In this document: positions 1 to 9,877 of the stretch, piece after piece
Layout: every line of letters starts with the position of its first letter
How positions within the stretch are numbered: position 1 is the stretch's first letter
DNA from: Adiantum capillus-veneris
Taxonomy: Eukaryota; Streptophyta; Polypodiopsida; Polypodiales; Pteridaceae
Assembly: GCA_014529385.2 (NCBI GenBank)
Contig: CM043958.1
Span: 138,241,043-138,305,042, forward strand
Direction of reading: 5' to 3'
DNA length: 64,000 nt
Made by a program: the position numbers and the translations under genes
The notes under the pieces: generated by a model
Told to the model about the DNA's origin: nothing
What the model saw: the letters and a program-made list of their open reading frames with translations, nothing else
Database searches by the model: none

Positions 1-330
1 AGACCCATACTTTCCTTGTATGGTCATCAATGAAAGAGACATAATACCTGCAACCATGTATACTTGCAGTATCGGTTGGACCCCAAACATCTGTGTGCAC
101 CTCCTCAAGTGGCTTTTTACATATATTGCGCTCATGTGGAAATGAGCCCTTTGACTGTTTTCCAAACTGGCATGCTGCACACACTTTATGCATACCATCC
201 ACCTTGAATTTGGGCAAACCTTTTACAATCTGTTTTGATTGCATGCTGCGCAATCTCTGCTCATTGACATGGCCAATGCGTTTGTGCCAAATGTCAACAT
301 CAGCCACAACACTGTGCCCTGTGCAAATAA
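1..330 (-). pseudogene. Copia K1 integrase, N-terminal zinc domain and start of catalytic core
   Basis: Reading the minus strand from about 330 down gives a GAG-pre-integrase segment with an H-x3-H pair in the context WHKRIGH, then the cysteine pair CAAC, then the integrase core starting at HTDVWGP (about 76-99), which holds the first catalytic aspartate. It continues with FIDDHTRKVWV at the window edge. Integrase joins the cDNA copy to host DNA. The frame differs from that of the protease just upstream, so a frameshift lies near 310-330. The rest of the core is off the window. Confidence 0.85.
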
Positions 331-1012
331 TGCAGCTTTTACCTCAGGCATGTCTACATTCAGCGTAAACATTCTGCCCACACATTTGCCCTTTGTGATC
401 AGCTTACAGCCATTCTGGAAATCTTCTACATAACAGCCATTTGGATTGAAGCGAACCTGCAAACCCTGCTCAACCATTTGTCCAACAGAAACAAGATTCT
501 TTGTAATGTTTGGGACATGAAGTACATCTGCTAAGTACTTTGATTTCCCACTCTTCGTATTTAGAGGTATGTCCCCTACATGAGCAATGGGGTGAGCTGT
601 GTCATCTCCTGTCTGCACATAGCCTGACACATCTGGTTTGCGCATATCTCTAAACCACTCTCCACGAGACGTCATGTGATTAGAGGCACCTGAATCCACA
701 TACCAAACATCATCTTGGGTGGAATTCTCTGCAGTCATTGTATTCATTACATGCTGCATAACAAACATGCACTTGTTTTTGCTGTCATCTGCATCTCTGC
801 TAGTAGATGCATAGTTGCCTTGTTCTCTCTTTCTACTTGCTTTTCCCTTTGGACAGTCACGTGACATGTGACCTCTTTCACCACAAGTCCAACATTCTTT
901 GCTATCTGGAGTATGTTGCTGCCTGCTTGATCCTGCACCACGACCTCTTTGACTCCCCCTGCCTTGAGACTGGTTTCCCCTGCCACCTATATTGTTTTGA
1001 TTTGATTGACCT
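330..1012 (-). pseudogene. Copia K1 zinc knuckle and aspartic protease
   Basis: This segment encodes a gag nucleocapsid zinc knuckle, CWTCGERGHMSRDC (CX2CX4HX4C, about 853-894), followed by a retropepsin motif VDSGASNHM (about 685-700) typical of copia proteases. Protease cuts the Gag-Pol precursor. Downstream there is a GAG-pre-integrase region (LVSVGQMVEQG...). It lies in a different frame from the main gag ORF, so a single-base frameshift is expected near 1010-1050, close to an Arg-Gly repeat (RGRGRGRG). Both active-site residues D and G are present. Confidence 0.85.
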
Positions 1013-1718
1013 TCCAGAAATTGGCCCCTACAACCCTTGGGCCTCGACCACGACCTCTACCTCTACCTCTGTTGGAGTTAGAATAGAAGGCCTGTTCAGA
1101 ATTATTTCTGCCATGAGAAGATGTGTCAAGGTTCTTCTCCTCAAGAATAAGCATAGAAATCAAATCTTGGAACACGGGGATGTCGTCTCTTGTATTCATG
1201 GAAGACCTAAAATGTACATACTCATCTCCTAGACCATCCAAGCATGCACGGACAATGTCATCATCTTCCACTGAGACTTTAATAGATCCAAGAGCCTCAA
1301 TGATACTCTTGATCTTCAAGGCATAATCATTGATTGAGAGGTTGTTCCTCTTAACCTGATTTAGCTCCGACTTTAGTTGAAGCTTCCTGGCCTTGGTGTT
1401 CACCTCGAACACTCTGCCTAAGTTTCTCCATGCAATGGCGGGGGTTTCAGCATCCTGTAGATAGCCCATCATGCCATCTGTGATGCTCATAGATAGCCAA
1501 TACATCACTTTGCTCTGGCCTTGTTGCCAGTCCCTCAAAGCTTTCCTTTGTTCTGCTGTAGCATTTGCCTCGGGAATCTCTGGTTCCTTTTCATTGTCTC
1601 CTTCTACATAGTCCCAATAACCTTTTCCTTTTAGGAAATTTGTTATTCTGAACTTCCATGCAGGGTAGTTATTTTTCTCAAGCTTCTCAGTAACAATCTG
1701 ACTGAAACCGTCAGACAT
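987..1718 (-). CDS. Copia K1 gag (UBN2-type capsid region)
   Basis: A 243-codon ORF begins with MSDGFSQIV and contains the copia gag hallmarks: a WKFRITNFL N-terminal segment, a W-rich central region (MYWLSMSI), the ARKLQLKSELNQVK helix and an Arg-Gly repeat near the C terminus. It would form the capsid of the virus-like particle. The start ATG lies about 270 bp inside the primer site, as usual for copia. The ORF ends early by frameshift just before the zinc knuckle, so this is the front part of what was one Gag-Pol frame. Confidence 0.88.
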   Translation of the reverse strand: MSDGFSQIVTEKLEKNNYPAWKFRITNFLKGKGYWDYVEGDNEKEPEIPEANATAEQRKALRDWQQGQSKVMYWLSMSITDGMMGYLQDAETPAIAWRNLGRVFEVNTKARKLQLKSELNQVKRNNLSINDYALKIKSIIEALGSIKVSVEDDDIVRACLDGLGDEYVHFRSSMNTRDDIPVFQDLISMLILEEKNLDTSSHGRNNSEQAFYSNSNRGRGRGRGRGPRVVGANFWKVNQIKTI

Positions 1719-1988
1719 CTTGAAGCACTAAGACAAAAATAGCTGCAATCTGCACAAAACTGCAAATCTGTTGAACCTTGCTATCGTGGTACCTGTAACG
1801 CTTTCTACACTCAACGAGTGTCCACAATCAAGCGTACATACAACCACTGTACTTGTACAATAAATCTCTGTATACTGCACTTTGGAGACCTGTTCAGAAA
1901 CTGCGAGGCGCCTTCGGCATCTGGTCGTGGATTGCGAACGAAGGGATTGTGATGCTCTTGCTCTCTTAGCCTCTCTTGCCTGCACCGG

Positions 1989-2000
1989 GCTCTGATACCA
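1989..2000 (-). promoter_or_regulatory. Primer-binding site, initiator tRNA-Met (K1)
   Basis: On the minus strand the 12 bases immediately after the LTR read TGGTATCAGAGC, the standard plant initiator-Met tRNA complement that primes minus-strand cDNA in copia elements. There is no spacer to the LTR end. Confidence 0.95.
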
Positions 2001-2322
2001 TGTAAAGAATGAGGATGCAAGAGAGCTACACAAGACAAGCACAAAGCACACAGAGATGGAAAGCTTCTTCTTCTTCTTTACAGAAAAGAGAGTACAAAAT
2101 GACTAAGTGCTAAAGCTGAAAAGTAGCACATATGTACATGCGGTCACTAAGTGTGAACACGCTAGAAGCGTACTAGGCTGGCACTATAAGTGTAGTCCAG
2201 CTGTAGAATCACTGGCAGAGATCCTCCATGTCGGTCACCTAACGCGCCAGTGAGTAAATGCCGTAAGCGGCCAAGACCCGTAGTGGATGCCAGCTCAAGG
2301 TGTAGAGCTCGACATCTCAACA
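2001..2322 (-). repeat. 5' LTR of copia K1
   Basis: The minus-strand LTR starts TGTTGAGATGTCGAGC at 2322 and ends TTCTTTACA at 2001, giving TG...CA ends and 322 bp. The inner end is fixed by the primer site. The outer end is inferred from the typical copia TGTTGAGATGTC start and from the fact that the gypsy LTR homology starts exactly at 2323. The partner LTR is outside the window, so the length cannot be confirmed by comparison. Confidence 0.8.
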
Positions 2323-3180
2323 AATATGGGTAAAAGATGCCAGATACAATCACAAATTGGAGCAGAAGCTTCCCTCATAGGAGAAACTTACACAGCCAAA
2401 ACAGAAGAAAAATAGTGAGGATTTTGGCAAAATGGACAGCACCATCGCGTCCGGAACGGCCCAAAATCCTAGTCTACAATATCAAAGTGCTCAGATCCGA
2501 CCTCAGATGAGCAGTTTACGGCCAAAACAGGGCCAAAACAAGCTCCAAAATGAGCATAAACACAGTTGCGGTTGTTCCTGCTCTTCTCTCCACTCTTTTT
2601 TCTGGTCTTCTCTCTGGTTTTTCAGCTCCCACACTTAGCTTTATTATTTGGGCACCCTTGGCCTTTTAGATGACCCCGAACAGGCCAAAAACTGACCTCG
2701 CAGTGCATAGTTGTCACCTTTTTGCATCATCCGCACACCTCGCACTGAACTTTTGTCAATAATTCATTCTGCAACCACATGAAGTGGACCCAAAATATGG
2801 TCCTCATGATGACCTTTTTGCATAATTATCACAAGAAAACACCCACGTTGTGTCTGTACTCATCCACGTGCAAATATTGACCCCATTTGACCTCTTGACG
2901 CCACCAGATGCCATCTGACGCACCTACTTACCTCATGTCGTCGGCCCGTGGATAGCTTCCTCGAGAAGTTTTAACGCACTACCAACTCCTCATTATTGTT
3001 AAAAAACACAACTGGTACTGGTGATAGTGAAAATCGATGCACTATGTACATGTGTCCTACCTGTACACATGTGGGCCCGACTTAACCACCTGGCTCTGGA
3101 AAATGGGAAATCCTTTATTCGATGCACCATGCATGGGTATGTACATATGCGAAATCCCTTGCTCCAAAAAACTCCTGACA
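2323..3180 (-). repeat. 3' LTR of gypsy G (cut by K1)
   Basis: It matches 10163-11017 along its whole length, including the shared sequence from AATATGGGTAAAAG at one end to AACTCCTGACA at the other. On the minus strand the LTR begins TGTCAGGAG at 3180. The far end is lost because copia K1 inserted at 2322/2323. Confidence 0.9.
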
Positions 3181-3200
3181 TAATTTGCCCATCCCCTAGC
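3181..3200 (-). promoter_or_regulatory. Polypurine tract of gypsy G
   Basis: The minus strand just before the 3' LTR reads CTAGGGGATGGGCAAATTA, a purine-rich run in the place where the plus-strand primer is expected. Confidence 0.7.
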
Positions 3201-3616
3201 CTGCTAGATCATTCATGATCATCAACAGTAAAAAGAGATATGAGACTCGCCTCATCACAGGTCTCCTCATCCCTCACAGACATTACTTGCTCTTCAAAAA
3301 ACTCTCATCTTGCTCGACGATCATCACTTGGCATGATACAACATAAGATGCAATTCATTTACCCTTGACTTATGTAGAATCCCATCCAGGTTAGCCAACT
3401 GATACGTACCATTCGGAAAACACACTACCCACTAACCTTGAAAGGCCTTCCCACTTACTTAACTTAAACTTCTTTTGGAAGGTGTTGTCCAACTTCCTGT
3501 TGTAGCGCAAAACCAAGTCATGCTTCTTGATTACCCTTAATTTTGACCTTTTCATTTATCTTTGCCAAAGCCTTCCTACATCTCTGCATCTGCCCATAAA
3601 TGTTCCAAGCACCATC
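3201..3616. other. 3' untranslated part of gypsy G
   Basis: This stretch lies between the integrase remnant and the polypurine tract of G. Minus-strand gypsy coding similarity fades here: I can follow integrase C-terminal sequence down to about 3617 and only a poor, stop-rich continuation below that. I see nothing else in it. Confidence 0.5.
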
Positions 3617-4207
3617 CTAATCCAGCTGAAACTTCTTTGTAACTATAAGAAGCCTCTCTTTGAATGCATCACTAGCACTTCTGGAGGGCGGCCCAAGCAA
3701 CTTCTCTAGCATCTTTACTGCAGGCAACTCTACCTCCACAGGCAATAATGCTTCCTTTCCATATACCAGATGAAATGGAGTAAACCATGTACATGTCTTC
3801 ACCGAAGTACGATAAGCCCATAATGCACTAGGCAATTCCAAATCCCAATTCTTTCCTTGGTGCTCTGTCACTTACAAAAGGATTTGTACCAACTCACCAT
3901 GGAATCTTTCATTCAAGCCATTACATTGTAAGTAATAAGGAGTGGTATGCTGGTGCCTAATGTTCATCTTTGCACATAAGAAGTCTAGCAGTTTAGCTCT
4001 AAATCATGGCCCCTTATCTGAAAGTAGCTCTAGTGGCACCCCAAACTTGTAACATATTTCATCATACAAAAATTTTTCCACATCCTTTGCAATGATTTGT
4101 TTTACTGCTATAGCCTCTGCCCATCTAGAGAGATAGTCCACTGTAGTCAAAATAAAGCTTTTGCCCCTACTTGTGATAGGTAATGGGCCGATTGCATCAA
4201 CCCCCAC
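3617..4207 (-). pseudogene. Gypsy G integrase catalytic core and C-terminal part
   Basis: The minus strand encodes the integrase core in two broken pieces. The first (4004-4207) has GPLPITSRGKSFILTTVDYL and the second catalytic aspartate in LLSDKGP. The second (3617-3871 plus the stop-interrupted stretch up to 4004) has the GLNERFHGEL region with the glutamate and then LWAYRTSVKTCTWFTPFHLVYG, a strongly conserved integrase end. Stops near 3870 and 4003 break the frame. It follows the zinc-binding domain in the neighbouring ORF. Confidence 0.85.
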
Positions 4208-5256
4208 TTTTCAAACACATCAAATGCCAAAATGGTTTTTCGTAGCTCTGGCTTCAACACTCTCTTCCCAAATGCTTGACACCTATTGCAAGACCTACAC
4301 CAATGGTGAACATCCTTGTGCAAACTAGGCCATACATACCCCTCTTGCAAGATCTTATGCAAGGTGATCTTTAGAGAAAAATGGCCGCCACATGCGCCTT
4401 CATGATTCTCTTCCAATACTCTGTAAAGCTCCTCCCACCAAGGTACACGTCTCAACATGAGATCAACCCCTTTCATGTACAAGACATCACCAATCAATTT
4501 GTACCTGTATTCTCTACGCACAAAACCATACTTCTTAGACTTCTGAATGTCCTTCGGAATGATTCCTGCTAGCAAAAATTCCTCTTCTTGAGCCAAACAT
4601 TCCTGGCCATGATAAAGAGGTAACGTGGTCCTCAACACAAATAGCTCCCCAATCATGCTTTGAGCTGCTTCATGTGCCTCTCCATTTAGAGCATGTTCAA
4701 TGTGTCTGATGCTCCATGATTCAAATGTTTTCAACAGGCCTTTAATTCTGAAACACATTTCCTTCAATGAGGTGTTCTTGCTCTTCCACACACCCAGCAC
4801 TTGCTTCACAACTAACAAGGCATCACCTTTTATGATCAACCTTCTAATCCCATGCTTCAAACAAATGTGTGATCCGGCTTCCAATGTAGCATATTCAGCC
4901 TCATTGTTACTATGTGCATCCAATTTGAACCCTCTCTTGCATACTAGCTTCCCCTCTGGATCATAAAGTGCTATACCCTGTGAAGCCGCATCATGGCTCT
5001 TCCTGTATGAGCCATCAAAGAACAACACATGTGCATTGCTGATGTGTGGCACTTCTTCAACTACCTTTATCACCACCTCTTCCTTAACAAGGAGGGGATT
5101 CTCCTTGTAAGTCAACAAATTGGCTAGGGTAGCTCTTGTACTGTCTTCCACTAAAAAAGAGAACTCGAGCTCTTGCAGCTCAATTACCCATTTCTTAACC
5201 ACATTTGACATGTTAGTACCATTAATTAACTGTGGCAAAAAGGCATAACTTGTCAA
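4147..5256 (-). CDS. Gypsy G second RNase H domain plus integrase zinc-binding domain
   Basis: A 369-codon open stretch. The first 60 residues finish the RT-linked RNase H. Then comes a second RNase H-like domain: FFDGS (about 5008-5022), NNEAEY (about 4895-4912), GDALLVVKQV and the late HIEHALNGEAHEAA, which carry the acidic residues of an archaeal-type RNase H. It is followed by the integrase HHCC zinc domain, HEGACGGH (about 4388-4411) and CRSCNRC (about 4273-4293). RNase H degrades RNA in the RNA-DNA hybrid. This arrangement supports a Tat-lineage assignment. Confidence 0.85.
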   Translation of the reverse strand: MTSYAFLPQLINGTNMSNVVKKWVIELQELEFSFLVEDSTRATLANLLTYKENPLLVKEEVVIKVVEEVPHISNAHVLFFDGSYRKSHDAASQGIALYDPEGKLVCKRGFKLDAHSNNEAEYATLEAGSHICLKHGIRRLIIKGDALLVVKQVLGVWKSKNTSLKEMCFRIKGLLKTFESWSIRHIEHALNGEAHEAAQSMIGELFVLRTTLPLYHGQECLAQEEEFLLAGIIPKDIQKSKKYGFVRREYRYKLIGDVLYMKGVDLMLRRVPWWEELYRVLEENHEGACGGHFSLKITLHKILQEGYVWPSLHKDVHHWCRSCNRCQAFGKRVLKPELRKTILAFDVFEKWGLMQSAHYLSQVGAKALF

Positions 5257-5384
5257 GAAAACAAAAGGTCATGGTAGCAAGTAATAACGAAATTGTCGAC
5301 AAGCAAATATTACACTAGCCATCACTAGCTCTACTTCCGAGAATTTTCTCTCTGCTACTAGCTTCACTCGGCTTGCACAATACA
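5257..5384 (-). pseudogene. Gypsy G RT-linked RNase H fragment downstream of MITE M1
   Basis: On the minus strand this reads SRVKLVAERKFSEVELVMASVIFACRQFRYYL (shown in parts: AERKFSEVE, FACRQFRYYL), the classic RNase H segment that follows RT in gypsy elements. It is separated from its upstream half (5606-6016) by MITE M1 and ends in a stop before the 4147-5256 ORF. Confidence 0.8.
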
Positions 5385-5605
5385 CCCGGGGCGGTCACTT
5401 TTTAGAATGTGTATGATATCACGTGAGTTAACCGAAGAGGATTATTAAAAGGGCAAAATTTATAAAAATGTATACATACAGAGGGGGGTGGGGTTTTTTT
5501 AAATAGGCTCACAGTGTAAGTATAGTATCTATATTGGGGTATTATTAATTACCTCTTGAACGCACATGATATAGGGGTCTTTTGATAAGTGACTGCTGCC
5601 CCGGG
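5385..5605. mobile_element. MITE M1 (221 bp) in gypsy G, 8-bp target duplication
   Basis: The element starts CCCGGGGCGGTCACTT and ends, read from the other strand, CCCGGGGCAGCAGTCACTT, so the ends are inverted repeats. It is flanked by the identical 8-mer ACAATACA at 5377-5384 and 5606-5613 (a ninth base also matches). It splits gypsy RNase H coding sequence at a VYC codon run, so the empty site is obvious. Both ends carry ACGTG/CATGTG motifs about 35 bp inside, shared with M2 and M3. It has no coding capacity. Confidence 0.9.
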
Positions 5606-6016
5606 ACAATACACTGGCCTCATATAATGGCTGCCCTTCCCCTTTTGCAATAACATGGCTCCAATGGCATCATCCCCTACTAATGGATTTACATAAAACA
5701 CTTGCTCCCAATCAAGAGCCTGCATGGCTGACAGACCCCCTAATACCTCTTTCACCTCTCGAAACACTTCTTCACACTTGTCATCCCATTGCAATGGATC
5801 ATGCTTTGCCACTTGTTGTAATTGATAAAGGACCTGTGAAGACAATGGAATAAACCGTGCCATGTACTTCACTTTGTGTATAAAGGTTTCCAATTGCTTC
5901 GTACTCATAGGTGATGGAAGAAGAATAATAGACTTAACCTTGTCTGGACCAGCCTCAATACCATTTTTTGACACCATGTGGCCCAACAACTTCACCCTGG
6001 CTATGCTAGATGACAT
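5606..6016 (-). pseudogene. Gypsy G RT thumb/connection and start of RNase H
   Basis: Encodes KVKLLGHMVSKNGIEAGPDKVKSI-type sequence (seen as VKLLGHMVSKNGIE), PSPMSTKQLETFIHKVKYMARFIP and DKCEEVFREVKE, all standard for the region after the gypsy RT palm. It ends at VYC, where M1 interrupts it; the last residues of the open frame are MITE sequence. Confidence 0.85.
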
Positions 6017-6744
6017 TTATTTGGATTTAGTTGTCCTCCACATTCATCATATCGAGCCAATACCATCTGGAGCTTCTCGTGGTGTTCAGCCCTACTGCTA
6101 TAGACACAGAATTCATCCATAAAAGCTTTAACACAACTACCAATGAATGGTGCCAATACCCAATTTGCTCTCTCTTGGTAAAAAGATGGTCCATTTGTCA
6201 ACCCAAATGGCAATACTGTGTAGAAATAACAGCCCCATTGCGTAATGAAATTTGTCTTTGCTCAGTCTTTAAGAGCAATCTTCAATTGAAAATAGCCTAA
6301 AAAACCATCACACACATTGTACCTCTCATAGCTAGCCACCACTGAATCCAAGATCTGATCAATGAATGGAAGAGGATATGGGTTCTTCTTAGTGGCTGCG
6401 TATAAGGGCTTAAAATCTACACAAATCCTCCACTTCCCATTCTTCTTTGGGCTGACTACTACTGGGCTCACCCATTCTGTGGTCTCCACAGGGACTATGA
6501 ACCCTGCCTTCAATAACTTGTCCACCTCTTCCCGCAAGGCTTCCATCTGCTCTTGACCCATCCTTCTTAGCCTTTGCCGCACTGGCTTAGCACCTTCTTT
6601 GAGCTCTGTATGCATCTCTTCGCCCTTGAACCCTCTGATCTCTTCATATGAAGTAATGAACAAATCAGGAAAACTAGCCAGCATGTGCAAATATATCTCC
6701 TTCTCCATAGCTGAGAGGTCTCCACTGATCATTTGTGTCATCAA
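6001..6744 (-). pseudogene. Gypsy G reverse transcriptase palm and fingers
   Basis: Two pieces in different frames (6262-6744 and 6001-6213). The first has LKEGAKPVRQRLRRM, EEVDKLLKAGFIVPV, SPKKNGKWRICVDFKPLY and the first catalytic aspartate in CDGFLGYFQLKIA. The second has MPFGLTNGPSFYQ and the active-site box. In gypsy RTs this box is normally F/Y-x-D-D; here it reads FMDEF (6109-6123), with the second aspartate replaced by glutamate. A frameshift near 6215-6260 also breaks it. RT copies the RNA genome into DNA. Confidence 0.88.
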
Positions 6745-6747
6745 TTC

Positions 6748-7548
6748 CTACTTCTTTGACAATTCAACCTTGGCTTGCATCAGCCCTTCAATCACTTCAT
6801 AAGGCCCTTCACTTTCATCTTCAACCTCATTTGCCAATGCAACTAAACCAGACTCCTGGATTTCTTTGTCCATCAAGAGAAATGCAACATCAGCATCCTC
6901 ATCACTACTGGTAGTACTATCACTGTCATCGTCAATCACTGTGGAATAGTCTTCATCACTAGACTCATCTTCATCTTCATAAATCTCCTCCAATCGTTTC
7001 CTTGTGTCCATATTATATAGCTTCTTGGCACATGTCTTTCCATAGAGTCTAATTGTACCACGTCGCCAATCTTGCAGAACAGCTCCCACTGCACGTAACC
7101 ATGGTCTTCCCAGTATAATAGGATATGCTCCCAACCCTGCTGGCATCACATGAAAATCAACCACTGCCTTTGTATCATATGCTTCCACTTCTAAGCTCTT
7201 TACAACACCCAAACATTTTACTTTCTGATGGTTTGCCAATGTGATCCGAAAGCCTGACACCCCAGTCACTGTAAGACCCATCTTCTCAACACATGAGTGT
7301 GTTATGACACATATTTGGGCTCCACCGTCCACATAACCTTGTCCCATATTTTTTCTTTTGTGCCACACATCTACTATTGGACAAATGTCTGGTAGCTCGT
7401 CCATTGCAAACACCTTCACTGAACCTCTCTCTGGCTCTTTCTCCATTGGGTTAACCATCCTCTTCCACTGTCTCTTTAGCTTAGGCACCATCTCTATAAG
7501 CTGCCCAAAAGTAACATCTGCTTTCCTGCTTGTCAGGTCCTCCTTCAA
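6748..7548 (-). CDS. Gypsy G aspartic protease and flanking linker
   Basis: An open stretch with a retropepsin-like domain: the active-site motif is DGGAQICVI (about 7318-7345 region), followed by LGVVKSLEVEAYDTKAV and the second-half motif IILGRPWLR, which is diagnostic of retroelement proteases. DGG instead of DT/SG is a change at the second active-site position. The C-terminal part is acidic (EDEDESSDEDYS). It lies between gag and RT, as expected in gypsy elements. Confidence 0.8.
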   Translation of the reverse strand: MKEDLTSRKADVTFGQLIEMVPKLKRQWKRMVNPMEKEPERGSVKVFAMDELPDICPIVDVWHKRKNMGQGYVDGGAQICVITHSCVEKMGLTVTGVSGFRITLANHQKVKCLGVVKSLEVEAYDTKAVVDFHVMPAGLGAYPIILGRPWLRAVGAVLQDWRRGTIRLYGKTCAKKLYNMDTRKRLEEIYEDEDESSDEDYSTVIDDDSDSTTSSDEDADVAFLLMDKEIQESGLVALANEVEDESEGPYEVIEGLMQAKVELSKK

Positions 7549-7968
7549 GTCATAGCTTAATTGCCCATCCCCTAGTGGAAAATCTGAAACATGAAACTTG
7601 CGACGAGCCCTTCTTTTCCTCTTGGCCTTGACATCCTCGCCTTCATGGCTCTTTCCCTTCTTCTTGCTAGGAACTGGGGCACTTCTTCCTTCCTTGTCCT
7701 ATGCGGTTCTCTTCCCAATAGGCATCACTAATGTATCCTCTAGCTTTGATGCCTTCTCCAAGGTGACTACACTTATCACTTTTGTCTTTCCCTTTTCCTC
7801 CTGGGTTAATCCACCGGCTCCCTCATTTCCCATAATTTCGATGCCATAATCATTGGACCTAGTTAGCACATGTCTTGGCAATGGATACATGTGTCCCCCC
7901 ATCCTTGGTGGCTTATCACATTGCGGGCTGATGTGACCCAACTATCCACAATTATAACATGTGGGTGT
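7549..7968 (-). pseudogene. Gypsy G nucleocapsid zinc knuckle and gag-protease linker
   Basis: The minus strand shows the zinc knuckle C-Y-N-C-G-stop-L-G-H-I-S-P-Q-C: CX2CX4HX4C spacing with a TAG at 7942-7944 in one x position. A second TAG ends gag at 7966-7968 and another ends the open frame at 7696-7698. The linker is Lys-rich (KAKRKRRARRK). All three stops are in one frame, so the original Gag-Pol was probably continuous here. Confidence 0.75.
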
Positions 7969-8898
7969 CTACCTCCAGAACCTCCCATTGCTTTGTCCAG
8001 CACCATTCTTGGGTCTTTCTTCACCTCTTGGCTGATTTGCGAACCTCCCTCGACCTCGATTATTTCCCACTTGACCTAGCATGTTTAGGCTGAGATTCTT
8101 CATTAAATCTACCACTTGTCTCATGTCTTTTCTTAGCCCATCATCTTGCACTGATGTAGTGACCACTGCTAGCATAACCTGAGGAGTAACAGCAACCACT
8201 GGTTCATGATGAACCCCTGGCATGCGACCTTGTAAAGAGTCCATAGGCTGAAATTCAGACCTCATGGGCAAAGACTCCACCCCTAACTGGCTCATTTTCC
8301 TCAGCTTCCACTCTTTGTTCCTTGCCACTTCCAATGCATCTTCATATGTTCTAGGCTTCTTTAGCTCCATTCTCCAACGTATATTCTCCCAAAGACCAGC
8401 CAAGAACCTGTCATTCTTCATCATGTGAGGCGGGGGTACTTGTGGTGCTAAGGCCTTGCACATCCTCTCCCATGCCAATGAGAACTTATGTATGTACGCA
8501 TCTATTGGCTCACCTTTCTTTTGCACTAAAGCCTGTACTTCTTGCCACACTTTGTCAGGATCTTTTTTCTTCACAAACTCCACTTCCAATCCATGCCTTA
8601 GATTGTCCCAACTCAATCTTACAGGTGGATCCGCTGCACGCAACTCCTCTTCAAATGCTTTAGACCAAACTTGTGCATCACTCTTCAAACAAATTTGGAG
8701 AAGACGTAACATTTGCACCGAGTCATGAATCTGGTTGCTAATACAGGCAACCTCCATCTTTTCCAAAAAGTCTTCCACATATTCATCACTTCTTCCATGA
8801 AACTCCGGATAAGAGAAAGCCATGGCTACCCAAGTTACGATGCTTTGAGAACCCCTTTGAACACACGTGCAAGAACCCAAAACTTTTGAATGACTCAA
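7969..8898 (-). CDS. Gypsy G gag (retrotransposon gag capsid domain)
   Basis: A 309-codon ORF with FHGRSDEYVEDFLEKMEVAC, LLQICLKSDAQVWSKAFEEEL, LSWDNLRHGLEVEFV and AYIHKFSLAWERMCKAL, which is the order of motifs in the plant retrotransposon gag capsid domain. A methionine at MAFSYPEFHGRS is also a plausible start, since the first 24 residues are unusual. It would assemble the particle. It ends by TAG just before its zinc knuckle. Confidence 0.88.
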   Translation of the reverse strand: MSHSKVLGSCTCVQRGSQSIVTWVAMAFSYPEFHGRSDEYVEDFLEKMEVACISNQIHDSVQMLRLLQICLKSDAQVWSKAFEEELRAADPPVRLSWDNLRHGLEVEFVKKKDPDKVWQEVQALVQKKGEPIDAYIHKFSLAWERMCKALAPQVPPPHMMKNDRFLAGLWENIRWRMELKKPRTYEDALEVARNKEWKLRKMSQLGVESLPMRSEFQPMDSLQGRMPGVHHEPVVAVTPQVMLAVVTTSVQDDGLRKDMRQVVDLMKNLSLNMLGQVGNNRGRGRFANQPRGEERPKNGAGQSNGRFWR

Positions 8899-9870
8899 TT
8901 CCTAGAAACTTCAATGGCGCTCAAGCTTTAGATAAGGACAAACACGTGCACATCAAATGAGTTTTCATAATTAATCATCATCAGAATTACAACAAGAAAA
9001 GGACATTCCAGGATCTCTCTTAATCTTCTTGGCCCGAACATAAAGACTATGCGCTGCTGGAAAATCTTCCTGGACACATGAACATTTATCTGGATTCTTT
9101 GAGTTGAATGAAAAGGAGTGAATTGAGGGCCATTTCGATGATCCATTAAAGTCAACCATGCAGCTCCCAAGAAATCACACGTGTCTTATCCTCTGATTTT
9201 GCCAAAATTTCAGCAGCATAACAACATAAATGCCTTAAAAGACCAAAAGACCAGCCATCATAACTTGGAAAAATTTTGACAGAGTTTCCCCAAAAGTAGA
9301 GTAGTGAGAACCCAAATATAGACTGTTTATGTATGCATAAACTGTCAACAATAGAACCCGAGCATCAAGTCAGAACCACTAGTACATAGCCTATGGTGAG
9401 GTCACGAAAAGGGTGCTCTAGCTACCTGTATCACCGAAAGGATCTCCACATTTGAGAATCCCCCAGCTCAATAAAACCTCACGCTATCGACCCTCCCACG
9501 AAGGCTTATGCAAATCTCGTATAGTCAAGTCTCAGAAATGACTATCTTCCAGACCAAGTCTCAGAAATGGCTGAGACTGCCAAATAAAACCAAATATGGC
9601 TCCACAAAGGCGTACAATGGTAGTTTCCACAAGTAACGTGCAGTACCAACAGACAATGCGCTCAAACAGGCGCTAAATGATGCATACCCACAACAACTAT
9701 AAGTGACTCCACTGCTACTATATCACTGTACTCCAGCTACATGTACCTGTGTGAATCACCTCTACCTGTACCTATCCTTGTAACCTGTAACCTGTAATTT
9801 GTAACCTGTAATCCCGAATCTCGAAGCTCGAAGCAGAAGGTACTCGAAGAAGATCCTCAATGGGGGCACC
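8899..9870 (-). other. 5' leader of gypsy G
   Basis: About 1 kb of non-coding sequence between the 5' LTR side and gag. It has no convincing ORF. It contains a short near-repeat, AAGTCTCAGAAATG, twice (around 9529 and 9557). A candidate primer site lies at its upstream end: minus strand TGGTGCCCCCATTGAGGATC at 9852-9871, six bases from a TGT/ACA that could be the LTR edge. I could not match it to a tRNA with certainty. Confidence 0.5.
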
Positions 9871-9877
9871 AAAAGAA

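Larger units (their letters stand above)
1..2322 (-). mobile_element. Ty1/copia retrotransposon K1, 5' part (truncated by window edge)
   Basis: On the minus strand the order is 5' LTR (2001-2322), initiator-Met primer site (1989-2000), gag, zinc knuckle, protease and start of integrase, which runs off the left edge. This gag-protease-integrase order is that of copia elements. The LTR ends abut exactly the point (2323) where a gypsy LTR sequence begins, so K1 is inserted in that LTR. The coding part has at least two frameshifts, so this copy looks inactive. The 3' LTR and the RT lie outside the window. Confidence 0.9.
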
